64,000 nucleotides of DNA, taken from positions 496,001-560,000 of the forward strand of contig OY970236.1 of assembly GCA_963714155.1 (NCBI GenBank). Direction: 5' to 3'. The position numbers were made by a program, and so were the translations under genes. This DNA comes from VRUE01 sp963714155. GTDB lineage: Bacteria; Actinomycetota; Thermoleophilia; Solirubrobacterales; 70-9. The notes under the pieces are model-generated. The model ran no database searches. It worked only from the letters and a program-made list of their open reading frames with translations, and was not told where the DNA came from. Positions 23,125-31,128 of the stretch are shown here, piece after piece (the stretch's first letter is position 1; each line of letters starts with the position of its first letter).

Positions 23125-24963
23125 ATGACTTCGATCTTCACGACACCCGCGCTTGCAGCGGCGCCCCCCGCCGGGGGAGCGACGCTGGGCCAGGTGGCGA
23201 TCGCTTCCACCGCGGCGATGCTGCTCACCGCCGCCCTGCTCTACATCGGCTTCGGCTACCGCGCCGGCCGCGTCACCTGGCTGCGCCGCCTCGGCGCCTG
23301 GGCCGAAGGCTTCAGCGGCTACCCGGCCTGGGTCGGGATCCCGGTTGGGATTGCGACCAGCTCGCTGCTCGTCGCCCTCTTCGGCATGTACTGGGACATC
23401 TCCCTGCACATCGACGTCGGCCGTGATCCTGGGCCGCTGGCCAACCCGGCGCACTACTTCATCCTCGGCGGCCTCTTCGGCATCTTCACCGCCGGTTTCT
23501 TCGCCATGGTCCTGCCCGAGGGCAAGCCCAGCGAGACCGCGGTTCGCCTCGGGCCCGACTGGTACGCGCCGCTCGGCGGCGTGCTGATCTGCGCCTGCGG
23601 CGCCTTCTCGCTGATCGGCTTCCCGCTCGATGACATCTGGCATCGCCTCTTCGGCCAGGACGTGACCCTCTGGGGGCCGACCCACCTGATGCTGATCGGC
23701 GGCGCGGCGATGACCCTGATCGGGATCGGCGTGCTCACGGTCGAGGGGATGCGGTCGCGCAGCCAACGCGATGCCGGTGACGATCACCGTCAGGTCGTGC
23801 TCGCCCGCGCGGTCGCCTCGACCGGCGGCTTGCTGCTCGGTCTCTCCACCTTCCAGGCCGAGTTCGACTTCGGCGTGCCCCAATTCAACTTCCTCTTCGA
23901 GCCGATGATGATCATGCTCGCCGCCGGCGTCGGCCTCGTCGCCGCTCGCCTTTACGCCGGTCGCGGCGCTGCCCTCGGCGCCGCCGTCTTCTTCTTGGTG
24001 GCCCGCGGCGTCCTCGCCCTGTTGATCGGCCCGGTGCTGGGCGAGACGACGCCGCACATGCCGCTTTACATCGTCGAGGCGCTGGTGGTCGAGGCGGTGG
24101 CGCTGCGCGTCTCGAGCGATCGGCCGCTCGCCTTCGGGCTCTGGTCGGGGCTCGGGATCGGCACCGTCGGCCTCGCCTCGGAGTGGGCCTGGTCCCACAT
24201 CTGGATGCCGATCCCGTGGCCTTCCGCCGCCTTCCCCGAAGTCGTGCTGGTGGGGCTGGCGATCGCCGTGGCCGCCTCCCTGATCGGCGCCTGGATCGGC
24301 ACCCGGCTCTCGCCGGAGCCGGGCAGGCGCCTGCCCGGCCTGCGCTTGGGCGCCTGTGCCGGTGCCGCGACGATCGCCGCCGCCACGATCTTTGCCCTGA
24401 ATACCCCCGCCGAGGAGGGCGTGCGGGCGCAGGTCGTGCTGCGCGATGCCTCGAGCGGCCCGCAGCGCGAGATGAGCGCGACGGTGAGGTTGACCCCGCG
24501 CGACGCCGCCGAGGACGCACGTTGGTTCGACGTCACCGCTTGGCAGGGGGGAGGCCTCGTCGTCGATCCGCTCGAGCGCGTCGGTCCCGGCATCTACCGC
24601 ACCACCGAACCGATCCCGGTCGGCGGCAACTGGAAGACGATGGTCCGCCTGCACAGCGGCAGCTCGCTGACCGCGGTGCCGATCTTCCTGCCGCGCGATG
24701 CAGCGATCCCCGCGCCCGAAGTCCCCGCCCGCCCGACCTTCACCCGCAGCTTCACCGACGAGACCCAGCTGCTGCAGCGCGAGAAGACCGGCGGTTCGCC
24801 GGCGCTGGTCGCGGTGGCCTACGCGACGGTTGCGGGCATCGCGCTCTCGCTGCTGGCCCTGCTCGCCTGGAGCCTGCACCGCCTCGCCTTCCCGCCGCGG
24901 CCCGACTCGCGCCGCAGTCGTGGCAAGGCGCCCGCCAACCCGACGCCGGCCCTGCAGCGATAG
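23125..24963 (+). CDS. large multi-pass membrane protein of unknown function
   Basis: A 612-aa protein with about 11 TM helices in residues 20-430, an extracytoplasmic beta-rich domain (about 435-550), a last TM helix (VAYATVAGIALSLLALLAWS) and a basic tail. Polar residues in the membrane part are striking: LFGMYWDISLHIDVGRDPG, NPAHYFILGGLFG, DDIWHRLFGQDVTLWGPTHL, FQAEFDFGVPQFNF. The conserved-looking Asp/His in helices recall metal- or quinone-binding membrane enzymes. The soluble domain (ERVGPGIYRTTEPIPVGGNW) resembles the YtkA-like domain at the end of the CopCD protein (AGPGHYTVQGALLSVAGTW), hinting at metal handling. I do not recognise a named family. It is under MerR-type control with a 41-aa companion directly after it. 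Confidence 0.75.
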   Translation: MTSIFTTPALAAAPPAGGATLGQVAIASTAAMLLTAALLYIGFGYRAGRVTWLRRLGAWAEGFSGYPAWVGIPVGIATSSLLVALFGMYWDISLHIDVGRDPGPLANPAHYFILGGLFGIFTAGFFAMVLPEGKPSETAVRLGPDWYAPLGGVLICACGAFSLIGFPLDDIWHRLFGQDVTLWGPTHLMLIGGAAMTLIGIGVLTVEGMRSRSQRDAGDDHRQVVLARAVASTGGLLLGLSTFQAEFDFGVPQFNFLFEPMMIMLAAGVGLVAARLYAGRGAALGAAVFFLVARGVLALLIGPVLGETTPHMPLYIVEALVVEAVALRVSSDRPLAFGLWSGLGIGTVGLASEWAWSHIWMPIPWPSAAFPEVVLVGLAIAVAASLIGAWIGTRLSPEPGRRLPGLRLGACAGAATIAAATIFALNTPAEEGVRAQVVLRDASSGPQREMSATVRLTPRDAAEDARWFDVTAWQGGGLVVDPLERVGPGIYRTTEPIPVGGNWKTMVRLHSGSSLTAVPIFLPRDAAIPAPEVPARPTFTRSFTDETQLLQREKTGGSPALVAVAYATVAGIALSLLALLAWSLHRLAFPPRPDSRRSRGKAPANPTPALQR

Positions 24964-24965
24964 CG

Positions 24966-25091
24966 ATGCTGCCGCTCGCCCACCACAGCCTCGTCGCCGC
25001 CCTGCCGGCCTTCGGCCCGGTCCTGCTGGTCACTTTGGTGCTGGCGGTGCACGCGTTTCGCAACCGCGAGTCGAAGCAGAGCGACGACTAG
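24966..25091 (+). CDS. 41-aa single-TM protein
   Basis: ATG two bases after the stop of the large membrane protein. It encodes MLPLAHHSLVAALPAFGPVL, continuing as a hydrophobic helix to VLAVHAFRNRESKQSDD. One TM helix, a His pair near the N-terminus and a charged tail suggest a small subunit or assembly factor for its neighbour. Translational coupling is likely given the 2-nt gap. No known family recognised. Confidence 0.6.
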   Translation: MLPLAHHSLVAALPAFGPVLLVTLVLAVHAFRNRESKQSDD

Positions 25092-25092
25092 C

Positions 25093-25407
25093 TCAGAGTC
25101 CGAAGCCCTGGCGCCGTCCCTCGGGCACGAGGTCGGCGTACTGGCGGTGCCGCTGTATGTAGTCGTTGACGAAGGGGCAGAACGGCAGCACCGCCAGTCC
25201 CCGCTCTCGCGCATCGTCGAGGGCGAACGAGATCAGCCGGCTGCCCAGTCCGCGGCCCTCGAACTCGTCATTGATTTCCGTGTGGACCAGCTCGATCAAC
25301 TCGGGCCGCAGGCGATATTTGACGAAGCCCGCCAGCTTGCCGTCGAGCCGGATCTCGTAGCGCTCCCGGTCGGCGTTGTCGGCGATTGTGATCTGACTGG
25401 CGCTCAT
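25093..25407 (-). CDS. GNAT-like N-acetyltransferase (YjdJ/Acetyltransf_CG type)
   Basis: A 104-aa minimal acetyltransferase. RYEIRLDGKLAGFVKYRL, then IELVHTEINDEFEGRGLGSR with the acetyl-CoA loop (EGRGLGSRL) and LAVLPFCPFVNDYIQRHRQY. This short CG-type GNAT lacks the first strands of full-length enzymes and is usually about 90-110 aa, so it is complete. It acetylates an unknown small molecule or protein. It ends two bases from the stop of the 41-aa gene, convergent. Confidence 0.88.
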   Translation of the reverse strand: MSASQITIADNADRERYEIRLDGKLAGFVKYRLRPELIELVHTEINDEFEGRGLGSRLISFALDDARERGLAVLPFCPFVNDYIQRHRQYADLVPEGRRQGFGL

Positions 25408-25427
25408 CCCGTCATCCTAGGGTCCTC

Positions 25428-26093
25428 GTGAAGCTCGCTTTGACACTTGCCCTTGTCACTTTGGCGATCCTCGCCTGGACACCCGCGGCACAAGGCGGCG
25501 AGGAGGATGCCCCGGCTTTCCATGGCTCGATCGAGCGCATCGATGCCGACACGCGCAAGCGGATGACCGGTGTCTCCTGGCGCCGCGGCTGTCCGATCGG
25601 CTTCGCCGACCTGCGCTTGCTCACGGTCAGCCATTGGGGATTTGACGGCCGCCGCCAGCGCGGCCGGCTGGTCGTCCACCGCGACGCCGCCGCGGCGATG
25701 CTTGGAGCGATGCGCTCGCTCTACCGGCTGCGCTTTCCGATCCGCCAGATGCGCCTCGTCGACGCCTACGGCGCCGACGACCACCGCAGCATGAAGGCCG
25801 ACAACACCTCGGCCTTCAACTGCCGTTTCGTCGCCGGCAGCGGTGGCGTCTGGTCCGAACACGCCTACGGCAGGGCGCTCGATCTCAACCCGCTCGAGAA
25901 CCCCTACGTCACCGAGTCGGGCTACGTCTCTCCCCCCGCGGGAGCTCCCTTTGCGGACCGTTCGCGCCACCGCCGCGGCATGATCCATCGCGGCGGCTCC
26001 GTGGTCGCGTCCTTCGCCATGGCCGGCTGGGAGTGGGGCGGCGATTGGGCCTGGCCCAAGGACTACCAGCACTTCTCGGCGACCGGCCACTGA
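25428..26093 (+). CDS. secreted M15-family peptidase (VanY/D,D-carboxypeptidase-like)
   Basis: A 221-aa exported protein with signal ALTLALVTLAILAWTPAAQG. The zinc-peptidase core is RQMRLVDAYGADDHRSMKAD, then the metal motif SEHAYGRALDLNPLENP (H-x6-D) and the C-terminal DYQHFSATGH, whose His is the third ligand. These match the M15 family, which cleaves D-amino acid peptide bonds in peptidoglycan. It starts with GTG at 25428; a TAGGGT box lies only 4 nt before it, so the true start or leader is uncertain. Confidence 0.85.
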   Translation: MKLALTLALVTLAILAWTPAAQGGEEDAPAFHGSIERIDADTRKRMTGVSWRRGCPIGFADLRLLTVSHWGFDGRRQRGRLVVHRDAAAAMLGAMRSLYRLRFPIRQMRLVDAYGADDHRSMKADNTSAFNCRFVAGSGGVWSEHAYGRALDLNPLENPYVTESGYVSPPAGAPFADRSRHRRGMIHRGGSVVASFAMAGWEWGGDWAWPKDYQHFSATGH

Positions 26094-26116
26094 GCGGCGG
26101 GCATGCCCCGGTCTGG

Positions 26117-27382
26117 TCAACCAGGCTGGGGGACCGGCTCGGCGTCGGTCACGTCGACCGTATCCGCGGGGGCGTTCTCTCGTCGCGACAGGGCCAAGCA
26201 GGGCAGCGCCAGGATCGAGATCGCGCCGCCGATCAGGTAAGAGGGCGCGTAGCCCCAGGCGTCGGCGGCGCGGCCGAGCAGGGGCTGGGTCCAGACTCCA
26301 CCGGTGGAGGACATCATCGAGTCGAAGGAGAGGATCGTCGCTCGCTGCCGCGAGGGGATCAGGCCGTTGAGGTAGCTCTGGCGGATCGGCAGGGTGGCGG
26401 CGAACATCAGTCCCCAAACCACGGTCAACCCGATTACTGCCCAGAAGCTCTCGACCAGGCCGATCAGTCCGAGCGCGACGACGCTCAGCCCTGCCGTTAC
26501 AAGCAGCGCCGAGGTGCGGCGGCGGAAGAGACGGCGGATGCGGGGAGCGGCGATGCCACCGGCAATCTGGGCGCCGGCGACGATCGCCGCCACCAGGCCG
26601 GCGACCTGGTAGGCCTGCGGGTCGCCGTACAGCTCCAGCAAGTAGGGCTGCAGGGCGTAGAAGGCGTAGATGCCGACGCCGCCGGTGAACAGCGACTCGA
26701 CCATCAGCCACTTGACCGCCGGCACCCGCCAGCCGTAGTCGACCGAGTTGGTGGCGATCTTCCGCATCTCGGCCAGCGCCCGCCCGCCCTTCTCCGGCGT
26801 GAAGCCGACGTCGTGCATCAGCCTGAAGGCGAGCCCGAACATGACGATCAGGACGAGGCCGCGGAGCACGAAGGGCACGCCGAGGCTGGTCTGGCGGGCG
26901 ATGAAGCCGCCGGCGACCGAGCCGACCAGCATCGCCGCGCCGCTGACGATCTGGCCGCGGCCGAAGACCGTCTCCAGCTCGCCGGTGAAGCCGGTCGCGG
27001 TGAGCGCGTCGACTAGCCACGCCTCGACCGCGCCGGAGAAGAAGGTGAAGCCGAGGCCGAGCAGCATCGAGGCGATCGCCCACTCCCAGAGCGGCGCCCC
27101 GAGCTGCCAGAGCAGCACGTAGAGGAAGGTCGACGCCATCAACGTCAGCGTGCCGAGCAGGTAGGAGACGCGGCGCCCGATCGTGTCGGCGACGATCCCG
27201 GTCGGCACCTCGAACAGCACCATGCCGGCGGTGAAGAAGGCGTTCGCCGCGAACGCTTCCAGGTTGGAGAGTCCGGCATCGAGCAGGAAGATCGTGTTGA
27301 TCCCCCAGATCAGCGAAGCCGCCAGGGTGTTGCCGAGCAAAAGCGTCAGGTAGGTGCGCTGGATCGAGCGGGGGGTGGGCAT
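26117..27382 (-). CDS. major facilitator superfamily transporter
   Basis: A 421-aa protein with 12 TM helices. The loop 2-3 MFS motif appears as GIVADTIGRRVSYLLGTLTL, and a long central loop with FTPEKGGRALAEMRKI separates the two halves. The N-terminus (RTYLTLLLGNTLAASLIWG) is of the type found in drug/sugar efflux MFS proteins. Its substrate is unknown. There is no linked regulator. Confidence 0.88.
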   Translation of the reverse strand: MPTPRSIQRTYLTLLLGNTLAASLIWGINTIFLLDAGLSNLEAFAANAFFTAGMVLFEVPTGIVADTIGRRVSYLLGTLTLMASTFLYVLLWQLGAPLWEWAIASMLLGLGFTFFSGAVEAWLVDALTATGFTGELETVFGRGQIVSGAAMLVGSVAGGFIARQTSLGVPFVLRGLVLIVMFGLAFRLMHDVGFTPEKGGRALAEMRKIATNSVDYGWRVPAVKWLMVESLFTGGVGIYAFYALQPYLLELYGDPQAYQVAGLVAAIVAGAQIAGGIAAPRIRRLFRRRTSALLVTAGLSVVALGLIGLVESFWAVIGLTVVWGLMFAATLPIRQSYLNGLIPSRQRATILSFDSMMSSTGGVWTQPLLGRAADAWGYAPSYLIGGAISILALPCLALSRRENAPADTVDVTDAEPVPQPG

Positions 27383-27700
27383 CTGTCGCTAAGTGTCTAC
27401 CCCGCGGTGGCACCGCCGTTCGCCCTCGACCGCACCTGGGTGGCAAAGCACGACGCTAGGGATGCGAATCGTGTCCGGTCACGACCTCGTTTCGGCCGCG
27501 GCGAGATCGCCGACGTGATCCAGTTGTGCTCAGCCAGACTCGGCGGGCGGGGATCCACGACCTCCTCGCCATGCACCCCGCCTACCCCGAAATCGACTTC
27601 GGCCTAGTCGCTTCGACGCCGCTTGGGCGCAAGGCGCTGGGCAATCAAACAGTACCTTTTTAATACTTGACAATTCTATATTGCCGCATAGGTTCGCCAA
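27383..27700. other. 318-bp intergenic region
   Basis: Between the MFS transporter start and the membrane protein at 27701. The GC-rich left part has only short open frames; one reading, around 27524-27660, gives RRAGIHDLLAMHPAYPEIDF, which could be a decayed coding remnant but matches nothing I can name. The last 60 bp are AT-rich and contain the promoter listed separately. Confidence 0.5.
27667..27694 (+). promoter_or_regulatory. promoter, leaderless
   Basis: -35 TTGACA (27667-27672), 16-nt spacer, -10 TAGGTT (27689-27694), then 6 nt to the ATG at 27701. No ribosome site. This is the clearest of the repeated TANNNT-N6-start arrangements in the window. Confidence 0.75.
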
Positions 27701-28930
27701 ATGGCTACCGGCGATGCGGCAGGTGAAATGGCGACTAACGAGTCGCCGCCTCAGGCTTCGAGCGCCCAAGACTTGGTTCTCAAGGTTCTTGGGGCGATTG
27801 GCACCGGGATCGGCATTCTCGGCTTTGTCACTCTCTTCGGCGGAGCGATTCTCTGGATCCGCGCCGAAGAAGCGGGCCTGCCGGCCAACGACGCGGTTTC
27901 AGTAATCCCCAACAACGTCCTCGTTACGACCGGGGCGAACTTTCTCGTGCCCGCCGTCCTACTCGCGTTGTCCGCCGTCGCCTTGATCTTCACCGTGCAC
28001 ATAGGTTTCGATCTCTGGAGAAAACTCCGCAAAGAGAACAAATTCAAAGAAGCCCGCGAGCTGCTCCTCAAAGCCGAAAAAAAAGCGCGTGAGGCCGAGG
28101 CGATGAATCAGCACGCGCAAGCCGCTAGGGCCCTGGCCACCAGTCTCAGTGACAGCGCTGACCTGGTGCAAAAAAACGCCGCGGCGTCCGATGAGCTGAA
28201 GGCAAGTCAGGCAAGAGAGGCACAGAAACACCGACAGATAGCAGAGAAACTGGAGGCGGGCGCCCTTGCCGCCACGGCGTCGGCCGCCGAGGACAGAGCC
28301 AAAGCCGAAAACATGAGAGTGGAATCCGAATCGGTGCGTGTCACCGAGGAGTTCCGGACAGAGCTCATCGCCGGCGGACTCATCCTGCTGCTTTTGCCGC
28401 CGATCCTGAACGGCGCTATCTGGAACGTCGATTTCTGGCAGGTGGTGGCCTTGATCGTCGTTGCCGTGGGCGTGGCGGCGGTTAGCCTCGCGATATTCGC
28501 GACGACTGAAAAATTCGTTTGGTTCGGGGTGGTCGCGTTCGTCATGGTGGGGGTCTACATAGGCTTCGCCACCTACTTCAGCACTACCGGCAACCCCAAG
28601 GTCGAACCGGCGGCCGCCTTGCGCGCCGGCCACCCTCCGGTGGTGGGCATCTTCGTCGCCGACACGGCGAGCAATCTCTACCTGGGGAGCTTCTCCGACG
28701 AAGAGGACTCGGCGCGCCTCCTCGTCATTCCCCGTGCGCAGGTGACCGACTTGGCGGTTGGACCGCTGGTCTCGCCCCCGACCGCCCGCATGCGGGCGGT
28801 GCGACTGGCTCTCGATCACTGTGACCAGACCGTCGAAGTGCCGGCCACCGATACCACGCCCGCCAGCACAAGACCCGCTTGCAGCGAAGAGCAGATTGCC
28901 GAGCTCCGCTCTTTTCTGGAAGAGGGTTGA
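27701..28930 (+). CDS. membrane protein with cytosolic coiled coil, unknown
   Basis: A 409-aa protein. Two N-terminal TM helices (about 28-52, 73-97), a charged coiled coil of about 110 residues (RKLRKENKFKEAREL to NMRVESESVRVTEEF), then three more TM helices (ELIAGGLILLLLPPILN, VVALIVVAVGVAAVSLAIF, FGVVAFVMVGVYIGFATYF) and a C-terminal soluble domain. The tail includes VVGIFVADTASNLYLG and ends EEQIAELRSFLEEG. The coding region is lower in GC and richer in AA/AAA runs than its neighbours, suggesting later acquisition. I do not recognise the family. Confidence 0.75.
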   Translation: MATGDAAGEMATNESPPQASSAQDLVLKVLGAIGTGIGILGFVTLFGGAILWIRAEEAGLPANDAVSVIPNNVLVTTGANFLVPAVLLALSAVALIFTVHIGFDLWRKLRKENKFKEARELLLKAEKKAREAEAMNQHAQAARALATSLSDSADLVQKNAAASDELKASQAREAQKHRQIAEKLEAGALAATASAAEDRAKAENMRVESESVRVTEEFRTELIAGGLILLLLPPILNGAIWNVDFWQVVALIVVAVGVAAVSLAIFATTEKFVWFGVVAFVMVGVYIGFATYFSTTGNPKVEPAAALRAGHPPVVGIFVADTASNLYLGSFSDEEDSARLLVIPRAQVTDLAVGPLVSPPTARMRAVRLALDHCDQTVEVPATDTTPASTRPACSEEQIAELRSFLEEG

Positions 28931-29013
28931 CCCGTCAGAAGCGGGCCAAGGAGGAAGGCCGCTCAGTCAGCGACCTTGCCCGCGAGGCGGTTGCCCGGTA
29001 CGTAGGCTCGTAG
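28927..29013 (+). pseudogene. remnant of a ribbon-helix-helix (CopG-like) protein
   Basis: A 28-codon frame opening with TTG inside the preceding stop (TTGA): RQKRAKEEGRSVSDLAREAV, then ARYVGS. This is the helix-turn-helix portion of a CopG/RHH antitoxin; the N-terminal DNA-contacting beta strand is missing and no toxin gene follows. It is best read as a decayed antitoxin, possibly still translated by coupling. Confidence 0.5.
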
Positions 29014-29052
29014 GGCCGCGATCACAACATCGTCTAGCCATAGGAGAAAGAG

Positions 29053-29421
29053 ATGATCGAGCGCATTGATGGGATGCCGGCCGGGACCGTCGGGCTGCGG
29101 GCCTCGGGCAAGCTCAGCAAGGACGACTACACAGGGGTGTTGGAGCCGGCGCTTCGCGAGGGGGTCGAGTCGGGGGAGCTGCGGCTGCTGTTTGTCCTCA
29201 CTGGCTTCGACGGCCTGGAGGCCGCTGCAATACCGGAGGACATGAAGACCGGGCTCAAGGCCTGGTTTCGCGACCACTCCGCCTGGAAGCGCTTTGCCCT
29301 CGTCACCGATGTCGAGTGGGTCGCCAAGGCGATGCACATGTTCACCTGGTTGACGCCGGGAGAAGTGTTGATCCGCGACCTCGACGGGCTGGAGGAGGCA
29401 AAGGCCTGGGTCGCGGCTTGA
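29053..29421 (+). CDS. SpoIIAA-like (STAS-fold) protein
   Basis: A 122-aa protein of the SpoIIAA-like family: MIERIDGMPAGTVGLRASGK, then KDDYTGVLEPALREGVESG, LRLLFVLTGFDGLEAAAIPE and FALVTDVEWVAKAMHMFTWL. These STAS-fold proteins lack the phosphorylated serine of true anti-anti-sigma factors and are thought to bind small ligands. GGAG lies upstream of the ATG. Its stop overlaps the start of the YjbQ gene (TGATG). Confidence 0.9.
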   Translation: MIERIDGMPAGTVGLRASGKLSKDDYTGVLEPALREGVESGELRLLFVLTGFDGLEAAAIPEDMKTGLKAWFRDHSAWKRFALVTDVEWVAKAMHMFTWLTPGEVLIRDLDGLEEAKAWVAA

Positions 29422-29846
29422 TGTGGGTCCAGCACGCGATGCAGCTGCCGGCGCGGCCGCGCGGCTTTCACCTGGTCACCGCTGAAGTGTTCGAAGCCCT
29501 GCCTGAGCTGGAAGAGATCTCGGTCGGGATCCTGCACCTGCTGATCCAGCACACCTCGGCCTCGCTGGCACTGAGCGAGAACGCCTCGCCTGAGGTGCGG
29601 CGCGACTTCGAGGCCTGGTTCGACCGCGCGGTTCCTGAACGGGCGCCGTACTGGACCCACACCCTGGAGGGCGACGACGACATGCCCGCCCATGTAAAGG
29701 CGGCGCTGCTGGGCCCGTCGCTGACGCTGCCGCTCCGCGATGGCCGACCCGCGCTCGGGACCTGGCAGGGCATCTACCTCTGTGAGCACCGCGACCACGG
29801 CAGCCCGCGCTCGCTGGTCGCCACCGCCTGGGGCGAGCCGGCCTAG
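29421..29846 (+). CDS. YjbQ/UPF0047 protein
   Basis: A 141-aa YjbQ-family enzyme (UPF0047, reported with weak thiamine-phosphate-synthase activity). The key segments are GILHLLIQHTSASLALSENA, WTHTLEGDDDMPAHVKAALL and LGTWQGIYLCEHRDHGS, with the conserved H-T-S and H-x-x-x-H-type histidines that bind metal. Full length for the family. Coupled to the SpoIIAA-like gene by a TGATG overlap. Confidence 0.92.
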   Translation: MWVQHAMQLPARPRGFHLVTAEVFEALPELEEISVGILHLLIQHTSASLALSENASPEVRRDFEAWFDRAVPERAPYWTHTLEGDDDMPAHVKAALLGPSLTLPLRDGRPALGTWQGIYLCEHRDHGSPRSLVATAWGEPA

Positions 29847-29971
29847 CCATCGCTATCCGGCCCAGCTGCAGCATCTGTGCCTGACAGTTTGGACAAGAGC
29901 CGGGGAAATTCACTCCGCTCCATATCTCTTCAGGTGGGGGGTCCGGGCTGTTGCCGCACGAATGCGACTAG

Positions 29972-30670
29972 ATGCCAATCAGACCCCGCCTCACCTACGC
30001 AAACGTCGTTTCAACCCTCTGCCTCTTTCTCGCTCTCGGGGGAGGCGCTGCCTTCGCGGCGAGCAAGGTCCGCTCCAAGGACATTGCCCGCAACGCGGTC
30101 AAGTCCGTCAACCTCGCCCCGGGCGCGGTCAAGGCCTCGGATGTCTTCAAGCGGGCAATTACCAGCGGCAAGCTCGCGGTGGGTGCGGTGCGCAGCAACC
30201 AGATCGCCGATGGCGCCATCGGCTCGAAGCAGATCGGCGCCGCTGCGGTGGCTCCCTCGAACCAGCAGTTCCCGGTCTTCTACGCGGCCAGCCCCAGCGG
30301 CGGCTCGGTTCCGGTGACTCCCGGCCCCGATCCCTACCCGATCACGGGCGGCACCTGGACGCAGCAGCCGGGGGAGATCGACGTCATCTTCGGCGCGGCG
30401 GCAGCGACGCTCGCCTATGACGACTCCGGCGCCGGCTCATGTCGGGTGTTCCTCGAAGTCAGCCTCAACGGCCAGCAGATCGGCGGCGGCGAAGTCCAGA
30501 CCAGCTCAACCACCCCGCAGCGGGTTGAACAGAGCGTCGGAGCGCAGCCCCAGGTCGACCCGGTCGCCGCGGTCAAAAACCAGCTGACTGTCAGGACCGC
30601 CTCGAACGGGGCATGCACCCAGGGGTCGACGATCGACTCGACTCGCTTCAGAGTGCTCGCCTTCGGCTAG
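29972..30670 (+). CDS. secreted surface protein with AIT/AV-GxK repeats, paralog 1
   Basis: A 232-aa exported protein. The N-terminus RLTYANVVSTLCLFLALGGG is shared with the protein at 46723 (HLSYANVISTICLFIVLGGG). After it come short repeats of the form (A/N)-x-x-h-x-x-G-A-V-x-x-x-x-h (KSVNLAPGAVKASDVFKRAI, KLAVGAVRSNQIADGAIGSK), then a beta-rich C-terminal domain of about 130 aa. The repeats could form a left-handed beta-helix or collagen-like stalk. Family is common in my recollection of Thermoleophilia genomes; function unknown. Confidence 0.75.
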   Translation: MPIRPRLTYANVVSTLCLFLALGGGAAFAASKVRSKDIARNAVKSVNLAPGAVKASDVFKRAITSGKLAVGAVRSNQIADGAIGSKQIGAAAVAPSNQQFPVFYAASPSGGSVPVTPGPDPYPITGGTWTQQPGEIDVIFGAAAATLAYDDSGAGSCRVFLEVSLNGQQIGGGEVQTSSTTPQRVEQSVGAQPQVDPVAAVKNQLTVRTASNGACTQGSTIDSTRFRVLAFG

Positions 30671-30686
30671 GGCGAGCCCCGGCAAA

Positions 30687-31100
30687 TTAGACCGAGCGCA
30701 GCAGGAGAAAGATCCCGAAAGCGAAGGCCATGGCGCCGAGTGACCAGGCCCAAATCCGCGCGTAGGCCCCGACCAGTCCATAGCCACGGGGCTTTCGCCG
30801 CCCCGTTTCTTCGAGATGGGAAGCGTTGGCTGTGTCGGTCCAATCCGTCTGCTCGCCCTCGACCAGCGCCTCCGCGAGCAGGGCTTGCGCCCGCTCGGAC
30901 TCCGCGGCGCGAACCATCACCCGCCGCGATCCTCCGCCGGGGTTGAGCCAGCCGACGCCGATCATGGGCCCGTCGATGCCCGTGGGTTGGAGAACGCTTG
31001 GAATGCCGGCGCTCTCCAGCAGCCCCTGGATCATCTCGGCTTCCACCCGGTCGTTGGCGTGGGCGACGCCGACCAATTGCTCTGCCTCGCGAGCATCCAT
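30687..31100 (-). CDS. DUF2007 protein with C-terminal TM helix
   Basis: A 137-aa protein. Residues 5-80 are a DUF2007 (putative signal-transducing, PII-like fold) domain: QLVGVAHANDRVEAEMIQGL, LESAGIPSVLQP, GSRRVMVRAAESERAQALL. A linker with EETGRRKPRG leads to a C-terminal membrane helix (IWAWSLGAMAFAFGIFLLL). Anchored DUF2007 proteins are common in actinobacteria, function unknown. Confidence 0.8.
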   Translation of the reverse strand: MDAREAEQLVGVAHANDRVEAEMIQGLLESAGIPSVLQPTGIDGPMIGVGWLNPGGGSRRVMVRAAESERAQALLAEALVEGEQTDWTDTANASHLEETGRRKPRGYGLVGAYARIWAWSLGAMAFAFGIFLLLRSV

Positions 31101-31128
31101 CGCTCAGCAGAATATGGGGCAATCCCTC

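Noticed and set aside
27524..27660. PIN-domain toxin remnant
   Set aside because: A short IDFGLVAS-like phrase recalls the end of PIN proteins, but no acidic active-site residues or upstream homology can be read.
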